Notes under the pieces: generated by a model
Database searches by the model: none
What the model saw: the letters and a program-made list of their open reading frames with translations, nothing else
Told to the model about the DNA's origin: nothing
Shown here: one piece after another, positions 26,672 through 35,827 of the stretch
Position numbering within the stretch: position 1 is the first letter of the stretch
How the letters are laid out: each line of letters opens with the position of its first letter
NCBI GenBank assembly: GCA_037439785.1
Contig: JBBIVJ010000007.1
Span: 1-64,000 of the forward strand
Source of the DNA: DSVZ01 sp037439785
GTDB taxonomy: Bacteria > Verrucomicrobiota > Verrucomicrobiia > Limisphaerales > J093
DNA: 64,000 bases
Direction of reading: 5' to 3'
Translations under genes and position numbers: made by a program

Positions 26672-28099
26672 TCAACGCACCTGCAGGGTCACCTGCCCGC
26701 GCTGGGGCAGGAGCAACCGCCCGCTGCGCCGCAGCCACAACAGGTCCAGCACCACCGGCTCGCCGGCGGCGCGATGGTACAGCAGCCGCGCCGCGGCAAT
26801 GAGGTCGTCCGGCACCTTGCCGTCCAGGGCCAGGAGGATCTGCCCGCGCCGGACGCCGGCCCGCTCCGCCTCCGAGCCGGACTCAACGTCGGTGATGGAC
26901 AGACCCACCGGGGCCATCAACCCCAGGCGCGCGGCCTGGGCGCGGGTCATTTCCTGCACGGTGAGGCCGAGCTTCTGACGGAGGAGGGCGGCGTTGAAGA
27001 CGGTGGCCTCCCGCACCAGGCGCACCGCGAGCTGGAGCGTGGTGTTGCCGCGGCGGACCTCGAGCGGCACCTCCCGGTGGTCGCCCGCCCCCAGCAGCCG
27101 CTGGTTGAACTCGACAAAGCCCGCCGGCGCCACCCCGGCCACGCGCAGGATGTGGTCCCCCACCCGCAGCCCCGCCTGTTCGGCCGGACTGCCCAGCTCG
27201 ACGGCCGCCACGATCAAATCGCTCCCCGCCGGCCGGATGCGGGCCCCGAACCACAGCCGCTCCCGCTCGGGCGAGAGCAGCTCCATCAGCGCCTCGGACA
27301 CGCGCTTGATGGGAATGGCAAAGCCGATGCCCTGGCCCTCGCGGTACACCGCCACGTTCAGGCCGATGAGTTCGCCGCGCAGGTTGATGAGCGGCCCGCC
27401 GCTGTTGCCCGGGTTGATGGCCGCGTCGGTTTGCAGCCAGTCTTCAATGCCCAGCGGTCCCTCCTCCTCGGCCGGCCGCCGGCTCTTCGAGCTGAGGATG
27501 CCCTGGCTGACCGAACCGCCCAGGCCAAAGGGATTGCCCAGCGCAATCACCGTCTCCCCCAGCAGCAGGTCGTCGTCCGCCGCAAACCGCACCGCCCTGA
27601 ACCGCTCCCCGGGCGCGGCCTTGATCTTGAGCAGGGCCACATCGCTGGTCGCGGTGCCGGCCACACGCTCGGCCTCGTACACCCCGCCGCCGGCCTCCTC
27701 GGTGAGCTTGACCCAGATGCGGCTGGCCCGCCGCACCACATGCTCGTTGGTCAGCAGGTATCCGGTCTCGTCTATGATCACCCCCGAGCCCAGGCTGTAC
27801 TGCGTCTCCGCCGGCCGGCGTCGGTAATACGGCCCCCAAAACTCCCGCAGCAGCTTCTCGAAGGGGTCGCTCACCTCGACGATGGTTTCGGTACCGATGT
27901 TGACCACCGCCGGCAGCACCTGGGCCACCGCCTCGACCGTGGGCGTGCGGCGCACGTCCGGCCCGGCCGCGGCCACCGTCACCGTGCCGGCGGCCAGCGC
28001 CAGGGCCCGCAGCGCCCCGGGCCGTACCCCGCCCCGAAGCACACACCCCGCGGCCCTCCCGCACCGGCGGGCGAACTGGAATCGTTTCTTGCCTTGCAT
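26672..28099 (-). CDS. HtrA/DegP-type serine protease with two PDZ domains
   Basis: A 475-residue protein with a basic N-terminus and a hydrophobic export segment (about 30-45). The chymotrypsin-like domain shows the full triad: His120 (LLTNEHVV), Asp153 (TSDVALLKI) and Ser233 (NPGNSGGPL). Two PDZ domains follow, about residues 290-370 (AVELGSPAEQAGLRVGD) and 385-470 (DVESGSEAERAGVRRGQ). This is the S1C family, an envelope quality-control protease. It is the first gene of the minus-strand operon with the GldA/F/G-like genes, an unusual grouping suggesting a protease dedicated to the same envelope system (inference). The ATG at 28099 is chosen because upstream codons overlap the divergent gene. 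Confidence 0.9.
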   Translation of the reverse strand: MQGKKRFQFARRCGRAAGCVLRGGVRPGALRALALAAGTVTVAAAGPDVRRTPTVEAVAQVLPAVVNIGTETIVEVSDPFEKLLREFWGPYYRRRPAETQYSLGSGVIIDETGYLLTNEHVVRRASRIWVKLTEEAGGGVYEAERVAGTATSDVALLKIKAAPGERFRAVRFAADDDLLLGETVIALGNPFGLGGSVSQGILSSKSRRPAEEEGPLGIEDWLQTDAAINPGNSGGPLINLRGELIGLNVAVYREGQGIGFAIPIKRVSEALMELLSPERERLWFGARIRPAGSDLIVAAVELGSPAEQAGLRVGDHILRVAGVAPAGFVEFNQRLLGAGDHREVPLEVRRGNTTLQLAVRLVREATVFNAALLRQKLGLTVQEMTRAQAARLGLMAPVGLSITDVESGSEAERAGVRRGQILLALDGKVPDDLIAAARLLYHRAAGEPVVLDLLWLRRSGRLLLPQRGQVTLQVR

Positions 28100-28206
28100 C
28101 GTGGGGATCGCGTCCGCCGGGTGGGACGGCCTTCCCGGGGCCGCGGCACGCACTTTGGACACCGCGCTTGACTTACCAGACGCCACACCGGAAAAGCAAC
28201 GGCAAG

Positions 28207-29727
28207 GTGCACCCCGGCCCGCCCGATGCCTATGAACGGTGGCGCGTCCCCCCCTCCGCCCCCGTCCTGCAAGAAGCCGGCCCGGCAGGGGCGCCGGCCG
28301 AGACCCTCCTCCAACGCATCTGGGCCCACCAACGCCTGCGCCGGGAAGCGCTGGCGACCTTCGACGGCCGCCCCCTGACCGTTCTTCACCCCGGCTTCCC
28401 CAACCCAGAAGGGGGCCCGGACTTCCGCGATGCGGTTCTGCGCTTCGGCGAGTCCGCCCCCACCAGTGGCGACGTGGAAGTGGACCTCCGCCCCGCCGCC
28501 TGGCGCCAGCACGGCCACGACCGCAACCCCGCCTTCCGCGCCGTCTGCCTGCACGTGGTCTGGTCCGCCCCCGCGGGTGAAGCCCTCCCCCTGCCCACCC
28601 TGGCCCTGGCCGACGTGCTCGACGCCCCCCTGGACCAGTTGCAAGACCAATTGGCCGCCGCCGACCCCACTGCCCTGCCCGCCGCCTGGCACGGGGCCTG
28701 CGCCGCCCCCCTGGCCACGCTGGCCCCCGAGACGCTCACCGCCCTGCTGGACCAGGCGGCGCTGACCCGCCTCCGGCTCAAGACCGCGCGCTTCGCCGCC
28801 CACGCCCGCCTGGTCGGGTGGTCGCGCGCGCTCCGGACCGGCCTGCTCGGCGCCCTGGGCTACAAGCACAACGTCTGGCCCATGCGCCGCCTGGCCGAGC
28901 TGAGCGACCTGCTGCTTGCCGAACTGGATGCCCGGCCGCCCGATCCCTTCGAGATCCAGGTGCGCCTGCTCGGCCTGGCCGGCCTCCTGCCCGAACCCGC
29001 GGCCGCCCGCCACCCGGCCGCCCGCGCCTGGCTGCGCCGCGCCTGGGATGGCTGGTGGCGCTGGCGCGAAGGGCTGGCCGACCACCTCCTGCCGTCCACC
29101 GTCTGGCGGCTGCACGGCACCCGCCCCGCCAACCACCCCCAGCGCCGACTGGCCCTCGCCGCCCACTGGCTGGCGACACCGGCCTGGGAAGACCGCTGGA
29201 CCGCCTGGCTGGCGGACCGGCCCGAGCCCCGCCACGCCGTGGCAACCCTCCACCGGCTCCTGCTGCCGGGCGCCGACCCGTTCTGGGAGCGGCACTGGAC
29301 GGTAAACAGTGCGCCCCTGCCCGCGCCCCGGCCGCTGCTGGGCGCGGCCCGCGCCACCGACCTGGCCATCAACGTCCTCCTGCCCTGGCTGCTGGCCCGC
29401 GCCGAGGCCGGCGCCGAACCCGGCTGGGCCGGACACGTCCGTCGCCTCTGCCTGGCCTGGCCGGCGGGCCAGGACAACGCCGTACTCCGGCTGGCCCGCC
29501 AGCGTCTGTTGGCCGGCCGACCGCTGCCCCGCCCGCTCCGCGCCGCCAGCCAGCAGGGGCTGCTTCAAATCGCCGCCGACTTCTGTGCCGCCAGCAACGC
29601 CCTGTGCACTGGCTGCCGCTTCCCGGAATGCGTCCGCTCATTTGCCGCCGACGCCGTGCCGCCCGCACCGGCCTCACCCTCCACCCCTTCGCCACCGCCC
29701 CATGAAGTCCGCCCCCCCGGCCCTTGA
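28207..29727 (+). CDS. DUF2851-family protein
   Basis: A 506-residue protein read from GTG; a TTG at 28168 is also in frame. Early YERWRVPP and LLQRIWAHQRLR match the N-terminus of DUF2851, as do LHPGFPNPEGGPDFRDAVLRFG, SGDVEVDLRPAAWRQHGHDRNPAF and LHVVW. The C-terminus has a Cys cluster, FCAASNALCTGCRFPEC, with four cysteines that could bind a metal. The family occurs in Bacteroidota and Verrucomicrobiota and has no assigned function; I recall that its N-terminal part may resemble nucleases, but that is not established here. It ends 26 bases inside the following kinase gene, suggesting coupling. Confidence 0.85.
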   Translation: MHPGPPDAYERWRVPPSAPVLQEAGPAGAPAETLLQRIWAHQRLRREALATFDGRPLTVLHPGFPNPEGGPDFRDAVLRFGESAPTSGDVEVDLRPAAWRQHGHDRNPAFRAVCLHVVWSAPAGEALPLPTLALADVLDAPLDQLQDQLAAADPTALPAAWHGACAAPLATLAPETLTALLDQAALTRLRLKTARFAAHARLVGWSRALRTGLLGALGYKHNVWPMRRLAELSDLLLAELDARPPDPFEIQVRLLGLAGLLPEPAAARHPAARAWLRRAWDGWWRWREGLADHLLPSTVWRLHGTRPANHPQRRLALAAHWLATPAWEDRWTAWLADRPEPRHAVATLHRLLLPGADPFWERHWTVNSAPLPAPRPLLGAARATDLAINVLLPWLLARAEAGAEPGWAGHVRRLCLAWPAGQDNAVLRLARQRLLAGRPLPRPLRAASQQGLLQIAADFCAASNALCTGCRFPECVRSFAADAVPPAPASPSTPSPPPHEVRPPGP

Positions 29728-30625
29728 CGTCCTCGGCCTCGGCTGTACCGCCGTGGATGACCTGCTCTTCGTGCCGCACTTTCCGGCAGCGGACGCGAAA
29801 CTGCGCGTGCGCCGGCGCGAACGCCACTGCGGCGGGCTCACCGCCACGGCCCTGGTGGCCGCGGCCCGGCTCGGCGCCCGCGCGGCCTATGCAGGCACGC
29901 TGGGGGAGGACGCCGACTCGGCCTTCGTGCGGCAGGCGCTGGCGCAGGCGGGCGTGGACACGCACCTGGCGACGCCGCAGGCCGGCGCCCGCCCGGTCCG
30001 CTCGGTCATCCTGGTGGATGAATCCGCCCACACCCGCACCATCCTCTACGACGTGGCCTCGGCCGGGGGCGCCCACCCGCGCCGGCCGGCGGCGGACGTC
30101 ATCGCCCGCAGCCGGGTGCTGCTGGTGGATGGCTGGGGCATGGCCGGTCAAATCCGGGCCGCCCGCCTGGCCCGCCGGGCCGGCCGCGCAGTGGTGGGAG
30201 ATTTGGAAAATGCCGACCGCCCGCGCTTCGACGAACTGCTCGCGCTGGTGGACCACCTCATCGTCTCGGAGGATTTCTCCCTCCGCCACACCGGCGCCGG
30301 CGACGCAGCCGAAGCCACCCGCTGCCTGTGGCGACCGGATCGCGCGGTGGTGGTGGTGACCTGCGGCGACCGGGGTGGGTGGTGGCTGGCCGCGGGGTCG
30401 CAGACGCCGTGCCGTTACGCCGCGTTCCGCGTGGCGGCGGTGGACACCACCGGCTGTGGTGACGTCTTCCACGGCGCCTACGCCGCGGCGCTGGCACGGG
30501 GGCTGCCGCTGGAGGCGCGGTTACGCGTGGCCGCGGCGGCGGCCGCCCTCAAAGCCAGCCGGCCGGGCGGGCAGGCGGGCTGCCCCACCTGGGGGGCGGT
30601 GCAACGGTGGTTGCGGCAGGGGTGA
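29702..30625 (+). CDS. PfkB-family carbohydrate kinase
   Basis: A 307-residue ribokinase-like enzyme. It has an N-terminal GLGCTAVDDLLFVPHFP, a Gly-rich HCGGLTATALVAAARLGARAAY segment, GTLGEDADSAFV, and the C-terminal PfkB signature DTTGCGDVFHGAYAAAL. The catalytic Asp is present but the usual GAGD is GCGD. IVSEDFSLRHTGAGDAAEAT and VVTCGDRGGWW also match the family. It phosphorylates a sugar or related alcohol with ATP; the substrate cannot be predicted. Its start lies inside the end of the DUF2851 gene. Confidence 0.88.
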   Translation: MKSAPPALDVLGLGCTAVDDLLFVPHFPAADAKLRVRRRERHCGGLTATALVAAARLGARAAYAGTLGEDADSAFVRQALAQAGVDTHLATPQAGARPVRSVILVDESAHTRTILYDVASAGGAHPRRPAADVIARSRVLLVDGWGMAGQIRAARLARRAGRAVVGDLENADRPRFDELLALVDHLIVSEDFSLRHTGAGDAAEATRCLWRPDRAVVVVTCGDRGGWWLAAGSQTPCRYAAFRVAAVDTTGCGDVFHGAYAAALARGLPLEARLRVAAAAAALKASRPGGQAGCPTWGAVQRWLRQG

Positions 30626-30626
30626 A

Positions 30627-30647
30627 CGCCCGCTCCGGCCACGGGCG
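30627..30647. terminator. Hairpin between convergent kinase and S46 peptidase
   Basis: CGCCCG (30627-30632) pairs with CGGGCG (30642-30647) around a 9-base loop, one base after the kinase stop and just before the end of the opposing peptidase gene. No T-run is present, so the terminator role is positional inference. Confidence 0.4.
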
Positions 30648-30655
30648 GCAACGGC

Positions 30656-32746
30656 TCAACGAGCCATGCGGCCGGTGGTCAGTTCGCGGACCAACCGGTC
30701 GGCCCGGTACACGCGGCGCAGGGCTTCGAGGATGCCGCGGCTGTCCACGCTGATGCTCCGGGCCAGGGTGTCGTCGTAGGCGAAGTCCAGCACCAGGGAA
30801 TGGATGTTGCCATCGAAGATCACCCCCACGAACTCGCCGGCACGGTTGACCACCGGGCTGCCGGAGTTGCCACCAATGATGTCGTGGGTGCCCACGAAGT
30901 TGAGCGGCGTTTTCAGGTCCAGCGCCCCCTTGCGCCTGACCCAGCGCGGCGGCAGGTCGAAGGGGGGGCGGTGGTTCATTTCAGCAGCGCGGGCGTAAAG
31001 GCCTTCCAGAGTGGTCCAGGGGGGCAGGGTGCGGCCATCTTCCTGATAGCCGCGCACGGTGCCGTAGGCCAGGCGGAGGGTGAAGGTGGCGTCCGGGTAG
31101 GTGCCGGCCCCCTGCAGGGCAAAACGCGCACGGGCCAGCACGGCATGGGCCTGACGCTTGCGTTCGTCCTGGGCCTCGACCCGCCGGCGCACTTCTCGGG
31201 CTTCGGTGTCCACCTGACGGGCCAGCTCGATCATGGGATCGGCGGCCGCGGCCACCGCCGCTGCCCCGCCGTCATGGAGCCGGCGCCGTTCGGCGACCTC
31301 GCGCACGCGGGTGCCGGCCACGAGGCGGGCGGCGCGGGCGCGGGGGGACTGGCCGGCGAGGACCTGTTGGACCAGGGGATCGGCCCAGCCGAGCTTTTCG
31401 ACCAGGAACGTCAGGGAGTCGGTCAGGGCGAGGGTCTCGAGGTCCGGATAAATGGGCTTGCTCGAAAACAGGTCCAGCTCGAGCGAGGGGCGGCTCGAGT
31501 CGCGAAACTCGGGCAGGCGCTCGCCGTTGGGTTTGGGGAATTCCTCGCCGGCGCGCAGCAGAGTGCGGGCGATGCGGAAGGACTCGGCGGCGAAGCCGTG
31601 GGCGGCCTCGAGCAGCCGGTAACGCAGGGCATCGGCGGCGATGGCTTGTTGGGCGGCGGCGATTTGCTCGAAGGCCGCGGCGACCTCGCGGGCTTCGGGC
31701 CGGGCGGCCGCGGCGGCTTTGAAGGCCTCCTCGGCCCGGCGGCGGGTGTCCATGAAGGCGGGGTCCAGGAGGCCGGCCAGGCCGCCATCGCGGGCCTTGC
31801 GGCTGTTTTGGACGCCAAAGAGATCGTCCTTGGCCCGGCGGGCGTTTTCCTCGCTGCGTGCGCTCCAGGCGGCCAGGAGCACCTCGCGGCGCTTGAGCCA
31901 TTCGAGGGTGTAGGGGAACTGGGCGTCGCGCAGGTACTCGAGTTCGGCCAGCGTGAGCAGGCGGCTGGTCCGGCCGGGGTGGCCGCTGACGAAGGTCAAT
32001 TCGCCGGGCTGGACGCCGGCCCGCGACCAGCGCAGGTAATGCGGCACGCGGGCGGGGCGGCCGTCCTCGTAGGCACGGAACAGGCAGATGTCCAGGACGT
32101 GGCGGGGGTACTCGAAGTTGTCCGGGTCGCCGCCGAAGAAGGCGATTTGCATCTCGGGCGCGAACACGAGGCGGACGTCCGTGTAACGCTTGAAGCGGTA
32201 AAGGTGGTAGGCGCCGCCCTGGTAAAGCGTCACCACGTCGCTGCGCAGGCCGGTCCGTTCGAGGGATTCCTTTTCGATGGCGGCCATGACGGCGCGCCGG
32301 GCCTGGAAGGCCTGTTCGGGGGTGGCCTCGGCGGGCACGGCGGCATTCACCCGCGCGGTCACGTCCTCGATGCCCTGGAGGACGTTCAACTCGAGGTCCA
32401 CGCAGCGGATCTCCTCCTCGGGGCGGCGGGCGTAAAAGCCGTCGCGCAGGTAGTTCTTCTCGGGGGTGCTCAGTTTCTGGAGGGCGTCGGCGCCGACGTG
32501 GTGGTTGGACAGCAGCAGGCCGTCCTCGCTGACAAACGAGCCGGAGCCGCCACTGTTGAAGCGGACCGAGGCCTGCATGAGGTGTTCGAGCCAGGCGTCG
32601 GTCAGCTCGAAGCCGTGGGCCTCCCGGAGTTTGTCCCGCGGCAGGGCGTTGAACAGCCACATGCCCTCGTCCGCGCGGGGGGCGAGGGCCAGCAGCAGGC
32701 TACCCAGTCCAAGTACCATGCGAGTGGAGCGACAGATGGTGGTCAT
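30656..32746 (-). CDS. S46-family dipeptidyl peptidase (DPP7/DPP11 type), secreted
   Basis: A 696-residue protein with a signal peptide (hydrophobic MVLGLGSLLLALA, which may itself be the true start at 32719). The mature N-terminus GMWLFNALP is the S46 hallmark. His83 lies in LSNHHVGAD and Ser628 in IIGGNSGSPV, and FFGGDPDNFEYPRH supplies the acidic residue. The enzyme removes dipeptides from oligopeptides outside the cytoplasm. The residue that separates DPP7 from DPP11 is Gly here (IFDGN) if my alignment is right, pointing to hydrophobic rather than Asp/Glu preference. It is divergent from cimA. Confidence 0.92.
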   Translation of the reverse strand: MTTICRSTRMVLGLGSLLLALAPRADEGMWLFNALPRDKLREAHGFELTDAWLEHLMQASVRFNSGGSGSFVSEDGLLLSNHHVGADALQKLSTPEKNYLRDGFYARRPEEEIRCVDLELNVLQGIEDVTARVNAAVPAEATPEQAFQARRAVMAAIEKESLERTGLRSDVVTLYQGGAYHLYRFKRYTDVRLVFAPEMQIAFFGGDPDNFEYPRHVLDICLFRAYEDGRPARVPHYLRWSRAGVQPGELTFVSGHPGRTSRLLTLAELEYLRDAQFPYTLEWLKRREVLLAAWSARSEENARRAKDDLFGVQNSRKARDGGLAGLLDPAFMDTRRRAEEAFKAAAAARPEAREVAAAFEQIAAAQQAIAADALRYRLLEAAHGFAAESFRIARTLLRAGEEFPKPNGERLPEFRDSSRPSLELDLFSSKPIYPDLETLALTDSLTFLVEKLGWADPLVQQVLAGQSPRARAARLVAGTRVREVAERRRLHDGGAAAVAAAADPMIELARQVDTEAREVRRRVEAQDERKRQAHAVLARARFALQGAGTYPDATFTLRLAYGTVRGYQEDGRTLPPWTTLEGLYARAAEMNHRPPFDLPPRWVRRKGALDLKTPLNFVGTHDIIGGNSGSPVVNRAGEFVGVIFDGNIHSLVLDFAYDDTLARSISVDSRGILEALRRVYRADRLVRELTTGRMAR

Positions 32747-32834
32747 GGAACCGCCCGGCCGTTTCGGCCCGGCGGCGGGGAGGTTGGCGGAGCGGGCCGC
32801 CTATTCCAAACCCAAAAGCCTGCCCCCGGCCCCA

Positions 32835-32848
32835 CGGCGCGAGCGCCG
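32835..32848 (+). promoter_or_regulatory. Possible leader hairpin upstream of cimA
   Basis: CGGCGC and GCGCCG (32835-32848) form a tight stem, and a T-rich stretch follows within about 20 bases (CGGGTTTTGCTTTT). The element lies 74 bases before the cimA ATG. It could be a weak attenuator of an amino-acid biosynthesis gene. No leader peptide rich in Ile or Leu codons was recognised, so this is only a candidate. Confidence 0.25.
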
Positions 32849-32922
32849 CGCTGCGGGTTTTGCTTTTGAAGAACGGCCCGCCCTGGGCTAGAAACGGCGT
32901 TTTCCGGCGAGACCGGAAGCCC

Positions 32923-34515
32923 ATGAAGTCACCGTCCATCGAAATCTACGACACCACCCTGCGCGACGGCAGTCAGGCCGAGGGGATCAACTTCTCGGCC
33001 GTGGACAAGCTGCGCATCGCCGAAAAGCTCGACGCCTTCGGCCTCCACTACATCGAGGGCGGCTGGCCGGGAGCCAACCCCAAGGACCTCGAATTCTTCC
33101 AACTGGCCGCCCGCCACCGCTGGAAACGCGCCCGCCTGGCCGCCTTCAGCATGACCCGCCGCAAGGGCGTGGCCGTGGAAAACGACGAGCTGATGCGCCA
33201 GCTCCTGGCCGCCCGCACCCCCGTGGTCACCATCGTCGGCAAAAGCTGGCTGCTGCACGTCCGCGAGGTGCTCCGCGCCCGGCCGGACGAGAACCTGGCG
33301 ATGATCGCCGACACCATCCGCTTCCTCAAAGACCACGGCAAAACGGTCATCTACGACGCCGAGCACGCCCTCGACGGCTACAAGGACCATCCCGACTACG
33401 CCCTGGACACCTGGCTGGCCGCGGAGAAGGCGGGGGCCGATTGCGTCTGCCTCTGCGACACCAACGGCGGCTCCCTGCCCGAGGACGTCCGCCGCATCGT
33501 CGCCGCGGCCCGGGCCCGGCTGACCGTGCCGCTGGGCATCCACACCCACAACGACTGCGGCCTGGCCGTGGCCAACGCCCTGGCCGGCATCGCGGCCGGC
33601 GCCACCCACGTCCAGGGGACCATCAACGGCTACGGCGAACGCACGGGCAATTGCAACCTCACCACCCTCATCCCCCTGCTCCACTTCAAGCTGGGCCGCA
33701 CCTGCGTGCCCGCCGCCTCCCTGCCCAAGCTCAAGGAACTGTCCGAGTTCGTGGACGAGATCGCCAACGTCCGCCACGACCCCCGCCAGCCCTGGGTGGG
33801 CCAGACCGCCTTCGCCCACAAGGGCGGCATGCACGTCCACGCCATTGGCCGGGTGGCCCGCAGCTACGAGCACATTGACCCCTCCGCCGTGGGCAACACC
33901 CGCCGCGTGCTGGTCAGCGACATGGCCGGCCGCACCAACATCCTGCTCAAGGCGGCCGAACTGGGTTTCCGCCTCGACCCCGAAGCCCCCGAGACCCGCA
34001 CCATCACCGCCCGCGTCAAGGAGCTGGAAAGCCAGGGCTACGAATTCGAGGCCGCCGAGGCCTCCCTGGCCCTGCTCATCCGCGGCATCCTCGAACACAA
34101 CCCCGCGCTGTGCTTCACCGTGGACGCCTACCATGTCTCGGTGCGCAGCAACGGCAACTCGTCAGTCTGCGAGGCCACCATCAAGGTCCGCGTGGACGAC
34201 CAAGTCCACCACACCGTGGCCGAGGGCGACGGCCCGGTCAACGCCCTGGACGGTGCCCTGCGCGCCGCCCTGGTCCGCTCCTACCCGGCCCTGCGCCGCG
34301 TGACCCTCACCGACTACAAGGTCCGCATCCTCGACGGCCTGCCCGGCACCGCCGCCAAGACCCGTGTGCTCATCACCTCCAGCGACGGCCACCGCCAGTG
34401 GGGCACGGTGGGCGTGAGCGAAAACATCATCACCGCCTCGCTCCAGGCGCTGGTGGACTCGCTCGAGTACGCCCTGCTGCCCGGCCGCCGCACCGGTCGC
34501 CGGTCCGTCGCCTGA
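32923..34515 (+). CDS. cimA: (R)-citramalate synthase
   Basis: A 530-residue enzyme with the N-terminal DTTLRDGSQAEGINFS, GGWPGANPKD, CLCDTNGGSLPEDV, HTHNDCGLAVANA and the metal/substrate motif QTAFAHKGGMHVHA. This is the HMGL-like TIM barrel plus the C-terminal LeuA dimer domain (VKVRVDD, TVGVSENIITASLQALVDS). Length, the GGWPGANP motif and the DGSQAEG start are those of TIGR00977 citramalate synthases rather than LeuA. It condenses pyruvate with acetyl-CoA, opening a threonine-independent route to isoleucine. It is a single gene divergent from the S46 peptidase. Confidence 0.93.
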   Translation: MKSPSIEIYDTTLRDGSQAEGINFSAVDKLRIAEKLDAFGLHYIEGGWPGANPKDLEFFQLAARHRWKRARLAAFSMTRRKGVAVENDELMRQLLAARTPVVTIVGKSWLLHVREVLRARPDENLAMIADTIRFLKDHGKTVIYDAEHALDGYKDHPDYALDTWLAAEKAGADCVCLCDTNGGSLPEDVRRIVAAARARLTVPLGIHTHNDCGLAVANALAGIAAGATHVQGTINGYGERTGNCNLTTLIPLLHFKLGRTCVPAASLPKLKELSEFVDEIANVRHDPRQPWVGQTAFAHKGGMHVHAIGRVARSYEHIDPSAVGNTRRVLVSDMAGRTNILLKAAELGFRLDPEAPETRTITARVKELESQGYEFEAAEASLALLIRGILEHNPALCFTVDAYHVSVRSNGNSSVCEATIKVRVDDQVHHTVAEGDGPVNALDGALRAALVRSYPALRRVTLTDYKVRILDGLPGTAAKTRVLITSSDGHRQWGTVGVSENIITASLQALVDSLEYALLPGRRTGRRSVA

Positions 34516-34648
34516 CGTGGGCGGAGAAACCGGCCGGCTGAGGATGGTTTAACTCCTTGACCCCGGCAGCGGTGTAGGGCGGCGCGCGGCGCGGGGCTAT
34601 TCCCCCATCACCGTGACCACCACGGTGCGGCGGCGCGGGCGCACGTCG

Positions 34649-35827
34649 CTACTGCCGGGGCGGGTCCCGGAGCAGTTCGCGGTACAGCGCCAGCAGGTCG
34701 GCGGCGGCCCGCTCGAGGGAAAACCGGGCGGCCACCCGCGCGTGGATTTGCCAGCGCGTGGCTTGGTCCAAGGGGGGCTGGGCCGCCTGATCCAGCATCG
34801 CTGCCGCCAAGGCGGCCACATCCCCCGGGGGTACCAACCGACCACAGCCGCCGACGGCAAAGGCCTCGGGGATACCGTCGAGGTCGGAGGCAATTACCGG
34901 CCGGCCGCAGGCGTGGGCTTCGATCACCACGCCGGGAATCGCCTCGGTGCCGACCTGCGGCAGCACCAGGCAGTCCAGCGCGTTCATCGCGGCCGGCATG
35001 TCGTGGCAATACGGCGTGAGCCACGCCGCACCGCGCAGGCCGAGTTGCTCGATTTGCACTTCCATCTCCGCTCGCATGTTGCCCCGGCCGATGATCAGGA
35101 AGCGTGCTGCCGGCAATTCGGCAAGCACGCGGATGGCGGCTTGCAGAAATTCCGGCTGACCCTTGCCGCGCGGGAAGTCGTAGCCGCCCACGACGGCAAA
35201 AACAAAGTGGCCCGATTCGACGCCCCACTCCTTGCGTTGCGCCGCGCCGTCACCCGGGCGGAAGCGCTCCATGTCAATGCCGCCATAGACGACGTGGATT
35301 TTGGAGAGGTCGCCGTGCATGGGCGGTCGCCAGTGCCGTTCCGGGTTGTCCGCGGCCGGGTCGGCGTGGCCTTCGCGGAGCACTTTGGCGACGAAGTGCG
35401 AGACGGCCAGCATCGCGTCGCACTGGCCGAGCAAAAAGCGGCGGCTGAAGCACGAGCCGGGGCTTTTGGCCAGGTGCCGGCTGAGCACGACCTTGGGCCG
35501 CGCGCCCGAGAGCCGCGCCGCCAGGATGGCCGGCCAGTAGTCGTTGCCGTGGCGGGCGTGGAGAATCTGGATGCGATGCTGCCGCACGAACCGCGCGGTC
35601 CGCAGAATCAACCGTGATTTGAGCGGGCCGACCGGCGCCGGTTGAAACACCAGGCCCAGCGCCCGCGCGATGCTCGAAAACTCTCGTCCCCCCGGACCCA
35701 GCAGCCAGACGGTGTGGCCGAGTTGCTGGAGCGCGTGGGCGATGCGCACCGAGCGGTCATCCGTGCCGCCGCCGGTCAGGCGCGAGTTCAGGTGCAGGAC
35801 GCGCACGGCTGACGGCCCGGCGTTCAT
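34649..35827 (-). CDS. GT4-family glycosyltransferase
   Basis: A 392-residue GT-B enzyme: N-terminal VRVLHLNSRLTGGGTDDRSVRI, RHGNDYWPAILAA, VYGGIDMERFRPG, FLIIGRGNMRAEME, and the C-terminal nucleotide-sugar motif EAIPGVVIEAHACGRPVIAS. The last, with its E-x7-E spacing, is the GT4 mark. It likely adds a sugar to a lipopolysaccharide core or similar envelope glycan. Its ATG overlaps the upstream GT2 stop (ATGA), so it is the third gene of the group isochorismatase-GT2-GT4. Donor and acceptor are unknown. Confidence 0.87.
   Translation of the reverse strand: MNAGPSAVRVLHLNSRLTGGGTDDRSVRIAHALQQLGHTVWLLGPGGREFSSIARALGLVFQPAPVGPLKSRLILRTARFVRQHRIQILHARHGNDYWPAILAARLSGARPKVVLSRHLAKSPGSCFSRRFLLGQCDAMLAVSHFVAKVLREGHADPAADNPERHWRPPMHGDLSKIHVVYGGIDMERFRPGDGAAQRKEWGVESGHFVFAVVGGYDFPRGKGQPEFLQAAIRVLAELPAARFLIIGRGNMRAEMEVQIEQLGLRGAAWLTPYCHDMPAAMNALDCLVLPQVGTEAIPGVVIEAHACGRPVIASDLDGIPEAFAVGGCGRLVPPGDVAALAAAMLDQAAQPPLDQATRWQIHARVAARFSLERAAADLLALYRELLRDPPRQ

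Noticed and set aside
32859..32922. Earlier in-frame start for cimA at 32860
   Set aside because: The homology begins at the ATG at 32923; the extension includes a T-rich leader and has no counterpart in the family.
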